Positions 45,125 through 53,415 of a stretch of 64,000 nucleotides of DNA are shown here, one piece after another. Every line of letters starts with the position of its first letter. The first letter of the stretch is position 1. This stretch comes from Nibrella saemangeumensis (GTDB taxonomy: Bacteria > Bacteroidota > Bacteroidia > Cytophagales > Spirosomataceae): assembly GCF_039541915.1 (NCBI RefSeq), contig NZ_BAABHD010000012.1:1-64000 (forward strand), given 5' to 3'. Made by a program: the position numbers and the translations under genes. The notes below the pieces were generated by a model that made no database searches, was not told where the DNA came from, and saw only the letters and a program-made list of their open reading frames with translations.

Positions 45125-46819
45125 ATGGAGGAGTTAGTGCGATTATCGCTGGGTAACGAGATGGACCTGATTCTGGCCCATAAGCGATCCATGAGACTGG
45201 CCGAACTCGCCGGTATGTCTTTGGCCGCTCAAACTACCTTTGCCACGGCCGTCTCCGAGGTATCCCGGTACGCGATTGAACAGGGTACCGCGCCAGTACT
45301 GACTTTAGGGGTATACCTGCCCCGAACCAGCAGTTTACGGGACCACCAATACCTGGCTGCGGTCATCGAAGATAAAGACTTGCCGGTAGTCAACCCGGTA
45401 AACCAGAATCTGCTGTATGCCCGACGGCTGGTAGAGAGTCTGGAGATTACCAACACCGAAACTGGCAGCAAAATCGCCCTGTACTGCGGCCTGCCTGCTT
45501 CCCGTAAACTTAACGCCGAGGTGTTCACCTACTGGCGCTCTCAATTCACTACCGACCTGCCGTTATCGGCGTACGATGAGATTAAGCGAAAGAACGAACA
45601 GTTGCAGGAACTGGCCCTGCGGCTGCAGGATAGCGAGCAGCATTACAAGCGGGTAACCAATGCGCTGCCGCTTATGATTTTTACCGCCAACCAGGCCGGT
45701 CAGCTTATTTATGCCAACGCCTGGGTAACCGAACTTACAGGGCTGGGCATTCAAACACTGAATCAATCAAAATGGAGCCAGGTCATCCACCCCGAAGATT
45801 TTGACCACTTCTGGGCATTATGGACCAAAAAAGCCGCCGAAGGTAAGGCGTTCGAGTCGGAGTGCCGGTTAAAAGCTGCGGCTTCGCAGGAATACCGCTG
45901 GCATCTGTTTTCGGCCCGCCCGGTGATAAGCGAGGCTGAGAAGGTAACTGCCTGGACGGGTTTTGTGGTTAATATCCACGCTCAGAAAATTGTGAGCCAT
46001 ACCCTGCGGGCGAATGAAGAGCTTACTCTGGCTAAAACTCAGCTGGAACAGTCGCAACGGGAGTTGCAGTCAACGGTAAGCGAGCTGAACCGTAGCAACG
46101 CTGAACTGAGCCAGTTTGCCTATGTGGCCTCCCATGATCTGCAGGAGCCTTTACGTAAGATTCAATCCTTTGGTGATATTCTGAAAGACCAGTTCGCCCC
46201 GGCTCTGGGCGCTACCGGTGCCGACCTGGTTTCGCGCATGCAGAGTTCTTCCGGCCGGATGCAGACTCTGGTCAAAGATCTGCTTACCTACTCCCGGCTG
46301 ACGACGCATCAACAGGCGTTTCAACGGGTCGATCTGAATGTTTTGATGGCGGGCGTGTTGAGTGATCTCGAAACCATTGTTCAGGAGAAACACGCTACCA
46401 TAGAAGTCAGTCCACTCCTAAACATTCAGGGCGATCAGCTACAGCTACGCCAGTTCTTTCAGAATCTGCTGTCCAACGCGATTAAATTCGCCAAACCAGA
46501 CCTTCCTCCGGTGGTGCAGATCACGGCTAACCGCCTTTCGTCCGTTCAGCTTCCCTCGAATGTGTTGCTCACAGGGTATCCGGCCTACGTGGCTATTTCG
46601 GTCGCCGATAATGGTATAGGGTTCGATCAGCAATACGAAGAACGCATCTTCCGGTTGTTTCAACGGCTGCACGGCCGTAGTCAGTACGAAGGAACCGGTA
46701 TCGGTCTGGCGATCTGTAAAAAAGTAGCCGACAATCATGGCGGGCACATCAGTGCCCGCAGCCGACCGGGTGAAGGAGCCGTTTTCACGGTCTATTTGCC
46801 GGCCGGCGACGCGGATTAA
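45125..46819 (+). CDS. Histidine kinase with degenerate RsbT-like N-terminal domain
   Basis: 564 residues, soluble. Residues 1-120 look like RsbT (RLAELAGMSLAAQTTFATAV, then SEVSRYAIEQG), but the catalytic Asn of the usual S-E-L-A-R-N is Tyr, and no D-x-G-x-G or glycine-rich ATP lid is present, so this part is probably not an active kinase. A short coiled coil (~150-172), a PAS domain (~173-290), a coiled coil (~295-330), then a HisKA domain with His337 in YVASHDLQEP and an HATPase with NLLSNAIKF, DNGIGF and GTGIGLAIC follow. The C-terminal kinase looks functional. It is the third gene of the RsbR-RsbS operon. No response regulator is adjacent. Confidence 0.9.
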   Translation: MEELVRLSLGNEMDLILAHKRSMRLAELAGMSLAAQTTFATAVSEVSRYAIEQGTAPVLTLGVYLPRTSSLRDHQYLAAVIEDKDLPVVNPVNQNLLYARRLVESLEITNTETGSKIALYCGLPASRKLNAEVFTYWRSQFTTDLPLSAYDEIKRKNEQLQELALRLQDSEQHYKRVTNALPLMIFTANQAGQLIYANAWVTELTGLGIQTLNQSKWSQVIHPEDFDHFWALWTKKAAEGKAFESECRLKAAASQEYRWHLFSARPVISEAEKVTAWTGFVVNIHAQKIVSHTLRANEELTLAKTQLEQSQRELQSTVSELNRSNAELSQFAYVASHDLQEPLRKIQSFGDILKDQFAPALGATGADLVSRMQSSSGRMQTLVKDLLTYSRLTTHQQAFQRVDLNVLMAGVLSDLETIVQEKHATIEVSPLLNIQGDQLQLRQFFQNLLSNAIKFAKPDLPPVVQITANRLSSVQLPSNVLLTGYPAYVAISVADNGIGFDQQYEERIFRLFQRLHGRSQYEGTGIGLAICKKVADNHGGHISARSRPGEGAVFTVYLPAGDAD

Positions 46820-46873
46820 TCATATCTGGTTAACCCGGCAGCTGAAACGCCATTATGTCTCGACTCCCTTTCT

Positions 46874-47365
46874 TTAGTTCTCCGCCAGCGGATAGGGCCA
46901 TACCCCCGATAAAATCAGGTGGGGAGATGGCTCAAAAGAGCTGTCCAGAATACAGCCATGGAAGGCATCAAGGCCGCTGATTTCCTCATTCTGGTCAACG
47001 AGGTCGCTGGCATCGATGCAGGCATCCGTCAGTAACCCTTTGAGGTATTGGATCAATTCAACATACCCCTGCTCATAGGTGATCAGCCGGCGTTGAAACT
47101 CTTCGCCCTTCAGGCCGGCGTTCTGGATAATCATAACCGGAATAGCCTCAAACCATACCGAAGCCAATCGCCAGATATACCGGTTTTCGAACGAGTGATC
47201 TTTATAGTACTTGATCACAACTTTGTTGTTTCCGTCGATGATGGACTTATCTAACTCCAACAAAGCACTTACTTCCGGAATGTGATTGTACAGACAGCCA
47301 ATCAATACACTCAGGTCATTATCCTCCCGTTCGGGCGTTCGGTTATACAGGTCTATGGGTGTCAT
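46874..47365 (-). CDS. Orphan protein, paralogue of 54463-54954
   Basis: 163 residues, no signal peptide. It shares long identical segments with the protein at 54463-54954: the start MTP-[IL]-DLYNR and PEREDNDLSVL, then WRLASVWF, PVMIIQNAGL, SSFEPSPH or TSFEPSPH, and LSGVWPY at the C-terminus. Family not recognised. Its start overlaps the end of the 77-residue gene upstream by 23 nt; the same two-gene order is repeated at 54.5-55.2 kb. Confidence 0.75.
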   Translation of the reverse strand: MTPIDLYNRTPEREDNDLSVLIGCLYNHIPEVSALLELDKSIIDGNNKVVIKYYKDHSFENRYIWRLASVWFEAIPVMIIQNAGLKGEEFQRRLITYEQGYVELIQYLKGLLTDACIDASDLVDQNEEISGLDAFHGCILDSSFEPSPHLILSGVWPYPLAEN

Positions 47366-47576
47366 CCGAATCGCCCCTCCCTGGCCGGAATGGAGTGGAC
47401 GGCAGACTGATCGGTATTGGTGTCAATCTCTTTTCGGACCTGAATGGCCGGCACAAAATACCAGCCACGCGGGACGTAGTTCGGCTGAGGGGGTGGTAAA
47501 TCGCCTGATCACTCTCAATCATGGGCCGGAAAATACGGATCAAAGGGCTGATAATCTTTATTAACTTGGAAATCAT
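47343..47576 (-). CDS. Small orphan protein, paralogue of 54956-55162
   Basis: 77 residues. The first ~32 residues form an amphipathic helix that matches the 68-residue protein at 54956-55162 (K-[LI]-[IV]-KII-x4-R-x-F-[RQ]-P-[MV]-IES-[DN]-Q-[AS]-IY-[HQ]-PL-[SG]-R). The remainder is Arg/Pro-rich. It may insert in or lie on a membrane. Conservation of sequence and order argues that it is real. Confidence 0.6.
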   Translation of the reverse strand: MISKLIKIISPLIRIFRPMIESDQAIYHPLSRTTSRVAGILCRPFRSEKRLTPIPISLPSTPFRPGRGDSDDTHRPV

Positions 47577-47780
47577 TGTCGCTGAAAGTTAAAGGTGAAT
47601 ATTTCCTTCTATGAAAAAGGGCTGGCATCTGCCCTTAAAAACGTCTATTCCTGTTTGTTACGCAACTTACCGGGTATTTGATCTATTCTTCTAAAAAAAG
47701 CAGAAAACCAAACGTAATAGACGGAGAGAGGAGTGACAATGAGGTAGTAGCGAAAAAGTGACAATTGTCCGTCGACTGTC

Positions 47781-47956
47781 GTTTACCCTGGTCGGATTGG
47801 ATACGCTGGTAAACAGGTGCTAAAAGGTGAAGGCCCAATCCCGGTCAATGTATTTAGTTCTACTCGTACAACTATGTAAATTACAAACTAGTTTATTAAT
47901 TATAAGGAAAAATGAAAATTTATTTATATATCAATAAAATAGCGTTCCATCCTATG
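47781..47956 (+). repeat. Conserved upstream element, copy A
   Basis: This ~175-bp stretch aligns by eye with 61397-61586. Shared parts are GTCG near the left end, CGGATTGG, TGGTAA, TAAAAGGTGA, GGCCCAATC, AACTAGTTT, and then the start of a tiny ORF. GATTGG (47795-47800) and CCAATC (47835-47840) form an inverted repeat that is kept in both copies. The remaining part of the gap 47577-47780 shows only a GACAATTGTC palindrome at 47760-47769. Confidence 0.55.
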
Positions 47957-48064
47957 ATATCCCGTTCTATGGACTGTATTGATAGCCTGAAATATTTTCG
48001 TCATTTACCTTCCGTTCCTGAACCAAACGTCCTTTTACCAGGTATTGGTTTCTACTACTCATAA
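47912..48064 (+). CDS. Tiny ORF of 50 codons with conserved N-terminus, copy A
   Basis: The peptide starts MKIYLYINKIAFHPM. The ORF at 61541 starts MKIILYINIVAFDPM, with the same reading frame and similar upstream DNA. The C-terminal halves differ. A 67-residue ORF starts 14 nt downstream. Whether it is translated is unknown: it could be a leader peptide, a small membrane-active peptide, or a relic. Confidence 0.45.
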   Translation: MKIYLYINKIAFHPMISRSMDCIDSLKYFRHLPSVPEPNVLLPGIGFYYS

Positions 48065-48078
48065 GACACCAGGCAACC

Positions 48079-48282
48079 ATGAACGGAAACTATCAACGGT
48101 TAAGTGACGCTATTGACAGACTGGAGAATCTTTCGATGATCCTGACGATGCCACTGCCTGCCACTAAACACGTGGAGCAATTGCGAGCCGCTATGCCTGG
48201 GCTGATCAAAGACTTTAAAGCTGGTTATATAGAGGCAACCGGCGAGGATCCCTGGCAAAACTGGAAGGAAAAGAGTCAGTAG
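48079..48282 (+). CDS. Small helical protein of unknown function
   Basis: 67 residues, helical (RLSDAIDRLENLSMIL), ending in DPWQNWKEKSQ. No signal peptide. It may be cotranscribed with the tiny ORF before it. Support is codon pattern and a sensible composition only. Confidence 0.5.
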   Translation: MNGNYQRLSDAIDRLENLSMILTMPLPATKHVEQLRAAMPGLIKDFKAGYIEATGEDPWQNWKEKSQ

Positions 48283-48313
48283 CCCACATTGTTTTTATTG
48301 CCGGTTTTACCGG

Positions 48314-48390
48314 TTAAACGACCGCTTTCCACCAATACCTGAAGCTGCACCGGCTACGAGTACGGTTTTTCCCTATAAGTCCTTGTTCAT
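48314..48390 (-). pseudogene. Remnant of a short-chain dehydrogenase N-terminus
   Basis: The minus strand reads MNKDL, a stop, then GKTVLVAGAASGIGGKR and a second stop. VLVAGAASGIG is the NAD(P)-binding T-G-x3-G-I-G motif of short-chain dehydrogenases. Nothing of the rest of the enzyme remains. Confidence 0.6.
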
Positions 48391-48395
48391 CAACA

Positions 48396-48540
48396 TTAAA
48401 GGTTAATGATATTGATAATACCGCCTGAGCCTTCGGCATTATACCGGGCCGAGGGGCTGGTGATGACTTCCACACTCTTGATCATATCGGCGGGGATCTG
48501 CCTGAGGGCGTCGGCGACGCTGGCGGCAACAAAGGTGGAT
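48396..48540 (-). pseudogene. Remnant of a TonB-dependent receptor plug domain
   Basis: The minus strand encodes about 47 residues ending at a TAA, including DALRQIPADMIKSVEVIT and SPSARYNAEGSGGIINII, which are hallmark plug-domain sequences. The rest of the ~800-residue receptor is absent, and no start codon is in place. It lies head to tail with the dehydrogenase remnant. Confidence 0.75.
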
Positions 48541-48598
48541 GGCTATCGTTGAATCGGAGCCTCTCACCAGGGTAATAGGAGCAACGCAAAAAAGGATT

Positions 48599-48648
48599 GG
48601 TATTAAAAATGATGATTTATTAATACATAGGACTATGCGTGCTGATCA
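48599..48648 (+). repeat. Short core copy of a dispersed intergenic repeat
   Basis: The segment around TATTAAAAATGATGATTTAT matches the copies at 53221-53415 and 57270-57468. An inverted repeat GTATTAA (48600-48606) and TTAATAC (48620-48626) is present. In the 48283-48737 gap I see the two remnants, this core and nothing else. Confidence 0.5.
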
Positions 48649-48737
48649 GTTCTGTAAGGACATTACCCGTTATAGATTAAACCAGCCACAGGATAACCCC
48701 TGGTTTATAGTTGAACCTTACCTTTTTGAGAGCCACA

Positions 48738-50087
48738 TTAAAATACTTCTCCGAGCGTAAGCGTAACACCTGAATAGCCCCTGCTAAATCCATAGTTCAG
48801 CCCGATATTAGTACCGGCGCGTTTATTCAGTTTGACCCGTATCCCGGCACCGGCACCAGGGTTCCAGTTCAGTAAGTATAAACTGCGGGGACCGCTTACG
48901 GTAGTAGCGTTGGCAAAAATGACAAATCCCAATAAGCCGTTATTGGTAATATCACGGCGGTATTCGGCTTCTACGTACAGCAGGTCCCGGCCTCTATACC
49001 GGTTTTGGTTAAAACCCCTTCCGGACCGATTGTAATCTTCCCAGCCGAGACTGGGAAGATCCAGGTACGGTACGCCCGTCTTGAAAACCGTCCAAAGGTA
49101 GGTCCAGAGCGCCAGCATGTTTTGCTTTTGGAGACTGGGATCAAACCGAATGTATCGGCGAAAATCAAGGTAAACGGCGTGCCATACATGATCATTTCCC
49201 AGAAACGTGGGATTTACCCGGTATTGCAAACTGGCGTAATAGCCATCCCACGGGTTAAGGGAGTTCCTGCGGGTGTCGAAAAGCACATTGAGACTAATAC
49301 CCGATGAAAAGCTGTTTGACCCCTGGGCGGTTCCATACTCATACCGGGTAAAATCCTGTAGACGCGGGCGGAGAGAATCTGTGTGAATATTAATTCTATA
49401 ATCAAGGTGGTAGCCCACACCGGCGAACAACCCTCGGGAAAGACGTTTTAACGCCTGCTGATACAGACGGATGTAGGAATAGTTCACCAGCAATTTAGTG
49501 TCTTCCGGGTATTGGCGGCCTAAGCCCCAGGTGTGTTGGGGATACACCATCAACCGGGTATCACCGCTGATAACCCAGCGGTTTTGACTTAGCCATAGAT
49601 AAGAGCGAATGGGGAACCCAAACCTTCGTTTAAAATTCCAATAGGGGATAAATGTCACCAGAGACACGTAGGTGTCCTTTCTGTTACCGAGGTAAAAGCT
49701 GGCCGTGGTTGAGGTTACCAAAGCCGTTCCTCCTCCGGGAAGCTGCGCCGAAAAAGGTAAAACGGAGAAACTGATCAGTTTGCCCTGGGCGGCTCGGGCC
49801 CGTTTGACGCGGACAGGTAACAGTTTTTTTCCAATTTCAATCAGATCCAGTAGTTTACTGGTATCGGCCTGTAGGGTTGAATCTCTTTCCAGGGCACTGC
49901 CTGAGCCGGGTATTTGCCCATAAATGACAGTTGTATGGCAAGAAACGCTACCAAGCAGAAAAAATAGGGCCAGTCTGTTCACACTACTTTTTTGATTAAC
50001 GATAGCCTGCCGGAGAAAATCACCGTTAATGACTCCTGCCAGAACAATCCGTTTGGTTAATCTGCAGGAAGTGCCCAACACATTCAA
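48738..50087 (-). CDS. BamA/TamA-family outer-membrane protein
   Basis: 449 residues as the longest frame. The signal sequence begins well inside (NRLALFFLLGSVSCHTTVIYGQ), so a GTG at 49982 may be the true start. After a short helical stretch, beta-barrel sequence extends to GVTLTLGEVF. It shows the surface-antigen features FDTRRNSLNPWDGYYASLQY and RGRDLLYVEAEYR, close to the conserved R-G-[FY]-R loop of the D15/Omp85 barrel. No POTRA domains are evident, so it is barrel-only. Role unknown. Confidence 0.8.
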   Translation of the reverse strand: MNVLGTSCRLTKRIVLAGVINGDFLRQAIVNQKSSVNRLALFFLLGSVSCHTTVIYGQIPGSGSALERDSTLQADTSKLLDLIEIGKKLLPVRVKRARAAQGKLISFSVLPFSAQLPGGGTALVTSTTASFYLGNRKDTYVSLVTFIPYWNFKRRFGFPIRSYLWLSQNRWVISGDTRLMVYPQHTWGLGRQYPEDTKLLVNYSYIRLYQQALKRLSRGLFAGVGYHLDYRINIHTDSLRPRLQDFTRYEYGTAQGSNSFSSGISLNVLFDTRRNSLNPWDGYYASLQYRVNPTFLGNDHVWHAVYLDFRRYIRFDPSLQKQNMLALWTYLWTVFKTGVPYLDLPSLGWEDYNRSGRGFNQNRYRGRDLLYVEAEYRRDITNNGLLGFVIFANATTVSGPRSLYLLNWNPGAGAGIRVKLNKRAGTNIGLNYGFSRGYSGVTLTLGEVF

Positions 50088-50173
50088 ATGAATCTATTCT
50101 TACTCTATAATGTTAATATACGGCTTATACCAGGTATTTTCCTGTCTATCCAGTTGCTCAACTACTTAACCCC

Positions 50174-50440
50174 ATGGTCTACCTCACTTTATTTGCCTGC
50201 AAAGACCATGTTCCCCAGCGCGAGTTTATTTACGGCTCACGAGATTTAGATGTAGAAGGGGCTCTTGATTTTGTAACCAGACTGGTGGTCGAAGGGTGGA
50301 CGGTGCTTTACGTTAGTCTGCGGATCGATGAAGGGATTGATATGGAGCTTCCGGTTGCCGCTTTTGACGAGCAGCTTATGGGCGAACACCTGCGTATGCT
50401 ACAGGTCCAATGGGAAAAGATACTGAATTTACCGCAGTAA
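50174..50440 (+). CDS. Small orphan protein
   Basis: 88 residues, mixed alpha/beta (FIYGSRDLDVEGALDFVTRL, then WTVLYVSLRIDEG). No signal peptide and no family recognised. Its end overlaps the convergent LytTR gene by 12 nt. Confidence 0.55.
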   Translation: MVYLTLFACKDHVPQREFIYGSRDLDVEGALDFVTRLVVEGWTVLYVSLRIDEGIDMELPVAAFDEQLMGEHLRMLQVQWEKILNLPQ

Positions 50441-50812
50441 AACCAGGGGATAGTCGTAAAAAAATTGTTCGTAAAGTCTGGTATCGGCAACCGCCTGGAT
50501 CGTTTCGTCTGCTCTGCGCCGGGACACTACAACCAAAGCACCAGTCGATAAGGTAAGCGTTAGCGACGCCGGCAGGGCTTTGCCAGGGCGGTTTATGTGT
50601 ACAACATGAGCCGGGTTTATCAGCGTATGTTTGTGGCAACGGATAAAACCCGGTAAGGCACATTCAAACTTATGCAGGGTAGTGGAGGAAGTGTGCCTAC
50701 GGTTACTGGTAACCACATGACTGTAGTTGCCGTCCCCTTCAATCATTACAATGTGCGCAATCAGGATTTGGGTTAGGCGGTCAATCTGGATAACTGTTGC
50801 ATCAATTTTCAT
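50429..50812 (-). CDS. LytTR-type DNA-binding protein without receiver
   Basis: 127 residues from the ATG at 50812. The LytTR domain is visible as IVMIEGDGNYSHVVT, TLHKFECALPGFIRCHKHTLINPAHV and VVSRRRADETIQ. There is no receiver domain, so control would be at the level of expression or by a small ligand. It is upstream of no other gene on its strand. Its likely target is a promoter in this accessory region. Confidence 0.8.
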   Translation of the reverse strand: MKIDATVIQIDRLTQILIAHIVMIEGDGNYSHVVTSNRRHTSSTTLHKFECALPGFIRCHKHTLINPAHVVHINRPGKALPASLTLTLSTGALVVVSRRRADETIQAVADTRLYEQFFYDYPLVLLR

Positions 50813-50957
50813 ATTAGAGCAGGGGTAAGGTAATGGTGCTTTCAGAAACGGTAGCACGAGTGTAGTGACTGGGGACAACAGAATACCCGATCCTGATTCG
50901 CTTTATGGAGCGGTCATGATAAAGGTAAATACTCAACATGAAGATTGGATGAAGCGG

Positions 50958-51941
50958 CTAACTCGGCTGGAAGTTCAGCGTAATGGACGTGCCCTGCCCG
51001 GCAACTGAATTAACTGTCAGGCCAATGTTGTGAAAAGCAGCAATGGTGCGAATCAATTGCAGGCCGATACCATTTCCTTTACCCGTAGCTTTTGGCGGCC
51101 GGCCATATTCCTTCAGGGTTGTAATCTGATCGGCGGTCATGCCGGGGCCGGTGTCCGTGATGGATAGCGTTGCCTGCGTACCGCTCAACGCCTGAGTCAG
51201 CGTTAGCCGGCCCTCCCGGCTATTATAACGAATCGCATTTCTGATCAGGTTCGACAGCATTGTGTAGAGTAGCGAATGATTCCCTTCGGACACCAGAATG
51301 TCTTCCTTAAAATCCAGATCTACGGATACGTTCTTTAGCGCGATCCGGTCATCCAGATCCTGTAACACCTCCAGCACTACCGACCGGATAGAGACCTGTT
51401 CGTCTTTTACATACTGGTGGTTCTCAATTCTGGCCAGTCTCAGTAACTTCTGCACAATGTTGCTTAACTGCAATAAGGTTTGCTGGGATTCTACCAACCG
51501 GATCGCTACCTGACTGGGGGTCTGGCTGTTGGTGATGAGGTTATCGAAGCGATTGCGAAGCACGGTAATAGGCGTCAGCAACTCGTGAGAGGCATACGCA
51601 GTAAAGGCTTTTTCGCATTCAAACCGGATATTAAGCTGGCGCATTAGGTCATTGATGTGTTGGTTGAGCAACCTCAAATCGGTTGTTGTGGTCGGGAGGG
51701 GCGAGTAATCGAAGTAACTGGGATCCTGAATAATCCGGAGTTTGCGGCTTATCAGCATCCGAAGTGGACGGAGGAGGAAATGGGTATACCCCAGGTCAAT
51801 CAGATAAGCCAGCCCGAGAATTACCGCTGCTCCGGCAATGTATACCCAGGTAAGCGGAGTTGGCCAGAACCCACCGGCGATCCCCACCAACAGGAGCCGG
51901 ATACCGGTATTGTAGAGTGCCAGCTTCGTAGAAAGTCTCAT
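50958..51941 (-). CDS. Two-component sensor histidine kinase
   Basis: 327 residues. Two membrane helices (~12-28 and ~32-50) have almost no periplasmic loop. A HisKA domain with His in AYASHELLTPI and an HATPase with NLIRNAIRY, DTGPGM and GNGIGLQLI follow. The start overlaps the stop of the response-regulator gene by 4 nt. The small extracellular part suggests it senses something in the membrane or an interacting protein. Confidence 0.9.
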   Translation of the reverse strand: MRLSTKLALYNTGIRLLLVGIAGGFWPTPLTWVYIAGAAVILGLAYLIDLGYTHFLLRPLRMLISRKLRIIQDPSYFDYSPLPTTTTDLRLLNQHINDLMRQLNIRFECEKAFTAYASHELLTPITVLRNRFDNLITNSQTPSQVAIRLVESQQTLLQLSNIVQKLLRLARIENHQYVKDEQVSIRSVVLEVLQDLDDRIALKNVSVDLDFKEDILVSEGNHSLLYTMLSNLIRNAIRYNSREGRLTLTQALSGTQATLSITDTGPGMTADQITTLKEYGRPPKATGKGNGIGLQLIRTIAAFHNIGLTVNSVAGQGTSITLNFQPS

Positions 51942-52624
51942 AAAGGCCCAGTTAAATTGATCCGATACCCTATTCCACGTACGGTTTCCAGCCAGTTAAT
52001 TGGGGCAAACATGGCCAGCTTCTTCCGCAGGTTCTTAAGATGCACATCGATATAGTTCGAGTTTGACTCATCATCCGACAGATTCCCCCAGATGTGTTCG
52101 GCCAGTTGCAGGCGGGTAATTACCCGGTTACGATACAGCAACAGGTAATGCAGCAGATCAAACTCCCGTCTGGTCAGATCGACTACTGCTGTGCCAAAAG
52201 AGACAAGTCGTCTGAGCGGGTCCAGCACAAAGCCGGCAAAGGCAATAGTCGGGTCAGTCAAGCCATGTTTCCGGCGGTTGATAGCCAGCATACGCGAGTG
52301 GAGTTCCAGTAGCGAGAAAGGCTTGGTCAGGTAGTCATCGGCTCCCAGGTTCAATCCTTTCAGTTTATTGTCCAGCTCACCACTGGCGGTGATAATCAAA
52401 TAGGAGGTTGTCTGCTGACTGGCTATCGCTTCCTGCAGTAAGTCAAATCCATCGTAGTCGGGCAAACCCAGATCAATCAGCACAAAATCGTAACTGTTCA
52501 CGTAAAGCAATTCCGACGCCTGTTGTCCCGTATGCGCAATGCTGCACACGAAACTTTCCTGACGCAGAAAGGTAGCCATTTCCAGCGCCATTGAGGGTTC
52601 GTCTTCTATAATCAGTACGTTCAT
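51938..52624 (-). CDS. OmpR-family response regulator
   Basis: 228 residues. The receiver has Asp8/Asp51 (IIEDEP, LIDLGLPDYDGF) and Lys in DYLTKPF. The C-terminal winged helix includes LTRREFDLLHYLL and IDVHLKNLRKKL, ending in VRGIGYRI. It is cotranscribed with the downstream sensor kinase; the target is unknown. Confidence 0.93.
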   Translation of the reverse strand: MNVLIIEDEPSMALEMATFLRQESFVCSIAHTGQQASELLYVNSYDFVLIDLGLPDYDGFDLLQEAIASQQTTSYLIITASGELDNKLKGLNLGADDYLTKPFSLLELHSRMLAINRRKHGLTDPTIAFAGFVLDPLRRLVSFGTAVVDLTRREFDLLHYLLLYRNRVITRLQLAEHIWGNLSDDESNSNYIDVHLKNLRKKLAMFAPINWLETVRGIGYRINLTGPL

Positions 52625-52736
52625 GCTGGTAGTTTAATCAGGTCAGGCTCAACGATGGACTGACAGATCCCGGTAACTGGTTTATTATCTTTTTTACATC
52701 ATAGATCATGGTGCCAGCAGGTTAAGGCATTACCCT

Positions 52737-53054
52737 TCAGAGCAGACCATTATCAGAATCCGCTTTATCCTTAGCCTGGCTTTGCTTCATTCGCCTGCGC
52801 TTTTGATCGTGCTGGCCTTCCGTCGATTCTATTTCTTCCAGGTGCCGGCTCATCATCAGGGAACGTTCTTCACGAACTACAGCGACTCTTGAGTTTACCA
52901 GCCTGTTTTCCTGTTGCTGGCGATGATCCAATACATCCCAGCTTTCGATTTCGGCCTTTAGCAGCGCTTTAAAATGGCTGACGTGCTGGCGCTTTAGCTT
53001 GAGTTGCTCACGAATTCCGGGTAACTCAGGGGCATATCCAAACATGTGAGCCAT
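52737..53054 (-). CDS. Charged coiled-coil protein of unknown function
   Basis: 105 residues, very rich in Glu, Gln, Arg and Lys. Residues ~12-95 are predicted helix with coiled-coil character (LKLKRQHVSHFKALLKAEIE). No signal peptide. It precedes the two-component pair by 112 nt on the same strand. No family recognised. Confidence 0.5.
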   Translation of the reverse strand: MAHMFGYAPELPGIREQLKLKRQHVSHFKALLKAEIESWDVLDHRQQQENRLVNSRVAVVREERSLMMSRHLEEIESTEGQHDQKRRRMKQSQAKDKADSDNGLL

Positions 53055-53128
53055 AAAAATTAGGGTTTAGTTAAACCAATAATGAACGCACTAACGTAAA
53101 CTTATATACGGTACCGTTGGGTAGCTTC

Positions 53129-53194
53129 TTAATAAAAGGTCAAGCCCAGGTTGGCGTTCAGCACACTTCGATTAAGGTGCGCATTCATAACCAT
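53129..53194 (-). pseudogene. C-terminal fragment of an outer-membrane barrel gene
   Basis: The minus strand ends with RSVLNANLGLTFY and a stop, the same type of end as RRVLSASLGWTF in the barrel at 56280-57149, and the DNA is clearly similar there too. An in-frame stop lies just upstream of a Met, so only about 21 codons remain. Confidence 0.5.
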
Positions 53195-53220
53195 GTTCTA
53201 CAACGAATGGATTATTTTAT

Positions 53221-53415
53221 TTACCCGATACTACTCAGGTTCAGATCGATGGGGTATTTTCTGACGAATGGCAGACTGGCTCAAGTACGTTGGTGTTCGC
53301 CGGTAACGTACTTACAGAGGGGTTATTTACTTACTACAGAGAACATAAGAGGCAAGTTCAGCAGCAGGTATTAAAAATAATGACTTATGCCTACATATGA
53401 GCGTTCGTGCTCAGG
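53221..53415 (+). repeat. Dispersed intergenic repeat, copy 1 (about 195 bp)
   Basis: It aligns with 57270-57468 through TTACCCGAT, GGTTC, TACGTTGGTGT, CAGAGGGGTTAT, ACTTACTAC, CAAGTTCAG and ACATATGAGCGT. No frame stays open in both long copies. It lies immediately after the stop of the minus-strand gene 53411-53755, as copy 2 lies close to the 3' end of 57494-57706. Confidence 0.65.

Noticed and set aside
45125..45500. Start of the kinase considered as an active RsbT
   Set aside because: The ATP-site Asn and the glycine boxes are missing, so I call it degenerate.
48539..48760. 73-codon plus-strand ORF
   Set aside because: It spans the short repeat core and runs into the end of the barrel gene; its sequence has no coherent domain, and I treat it as part of the decayed region.
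53117..53374. 85-codon plus-strand ORF
   Set aside because: It covers the antisense of a barrel fragment and the dispersed repeat; the frame is broken in the homologous copy at 57.3 kb.
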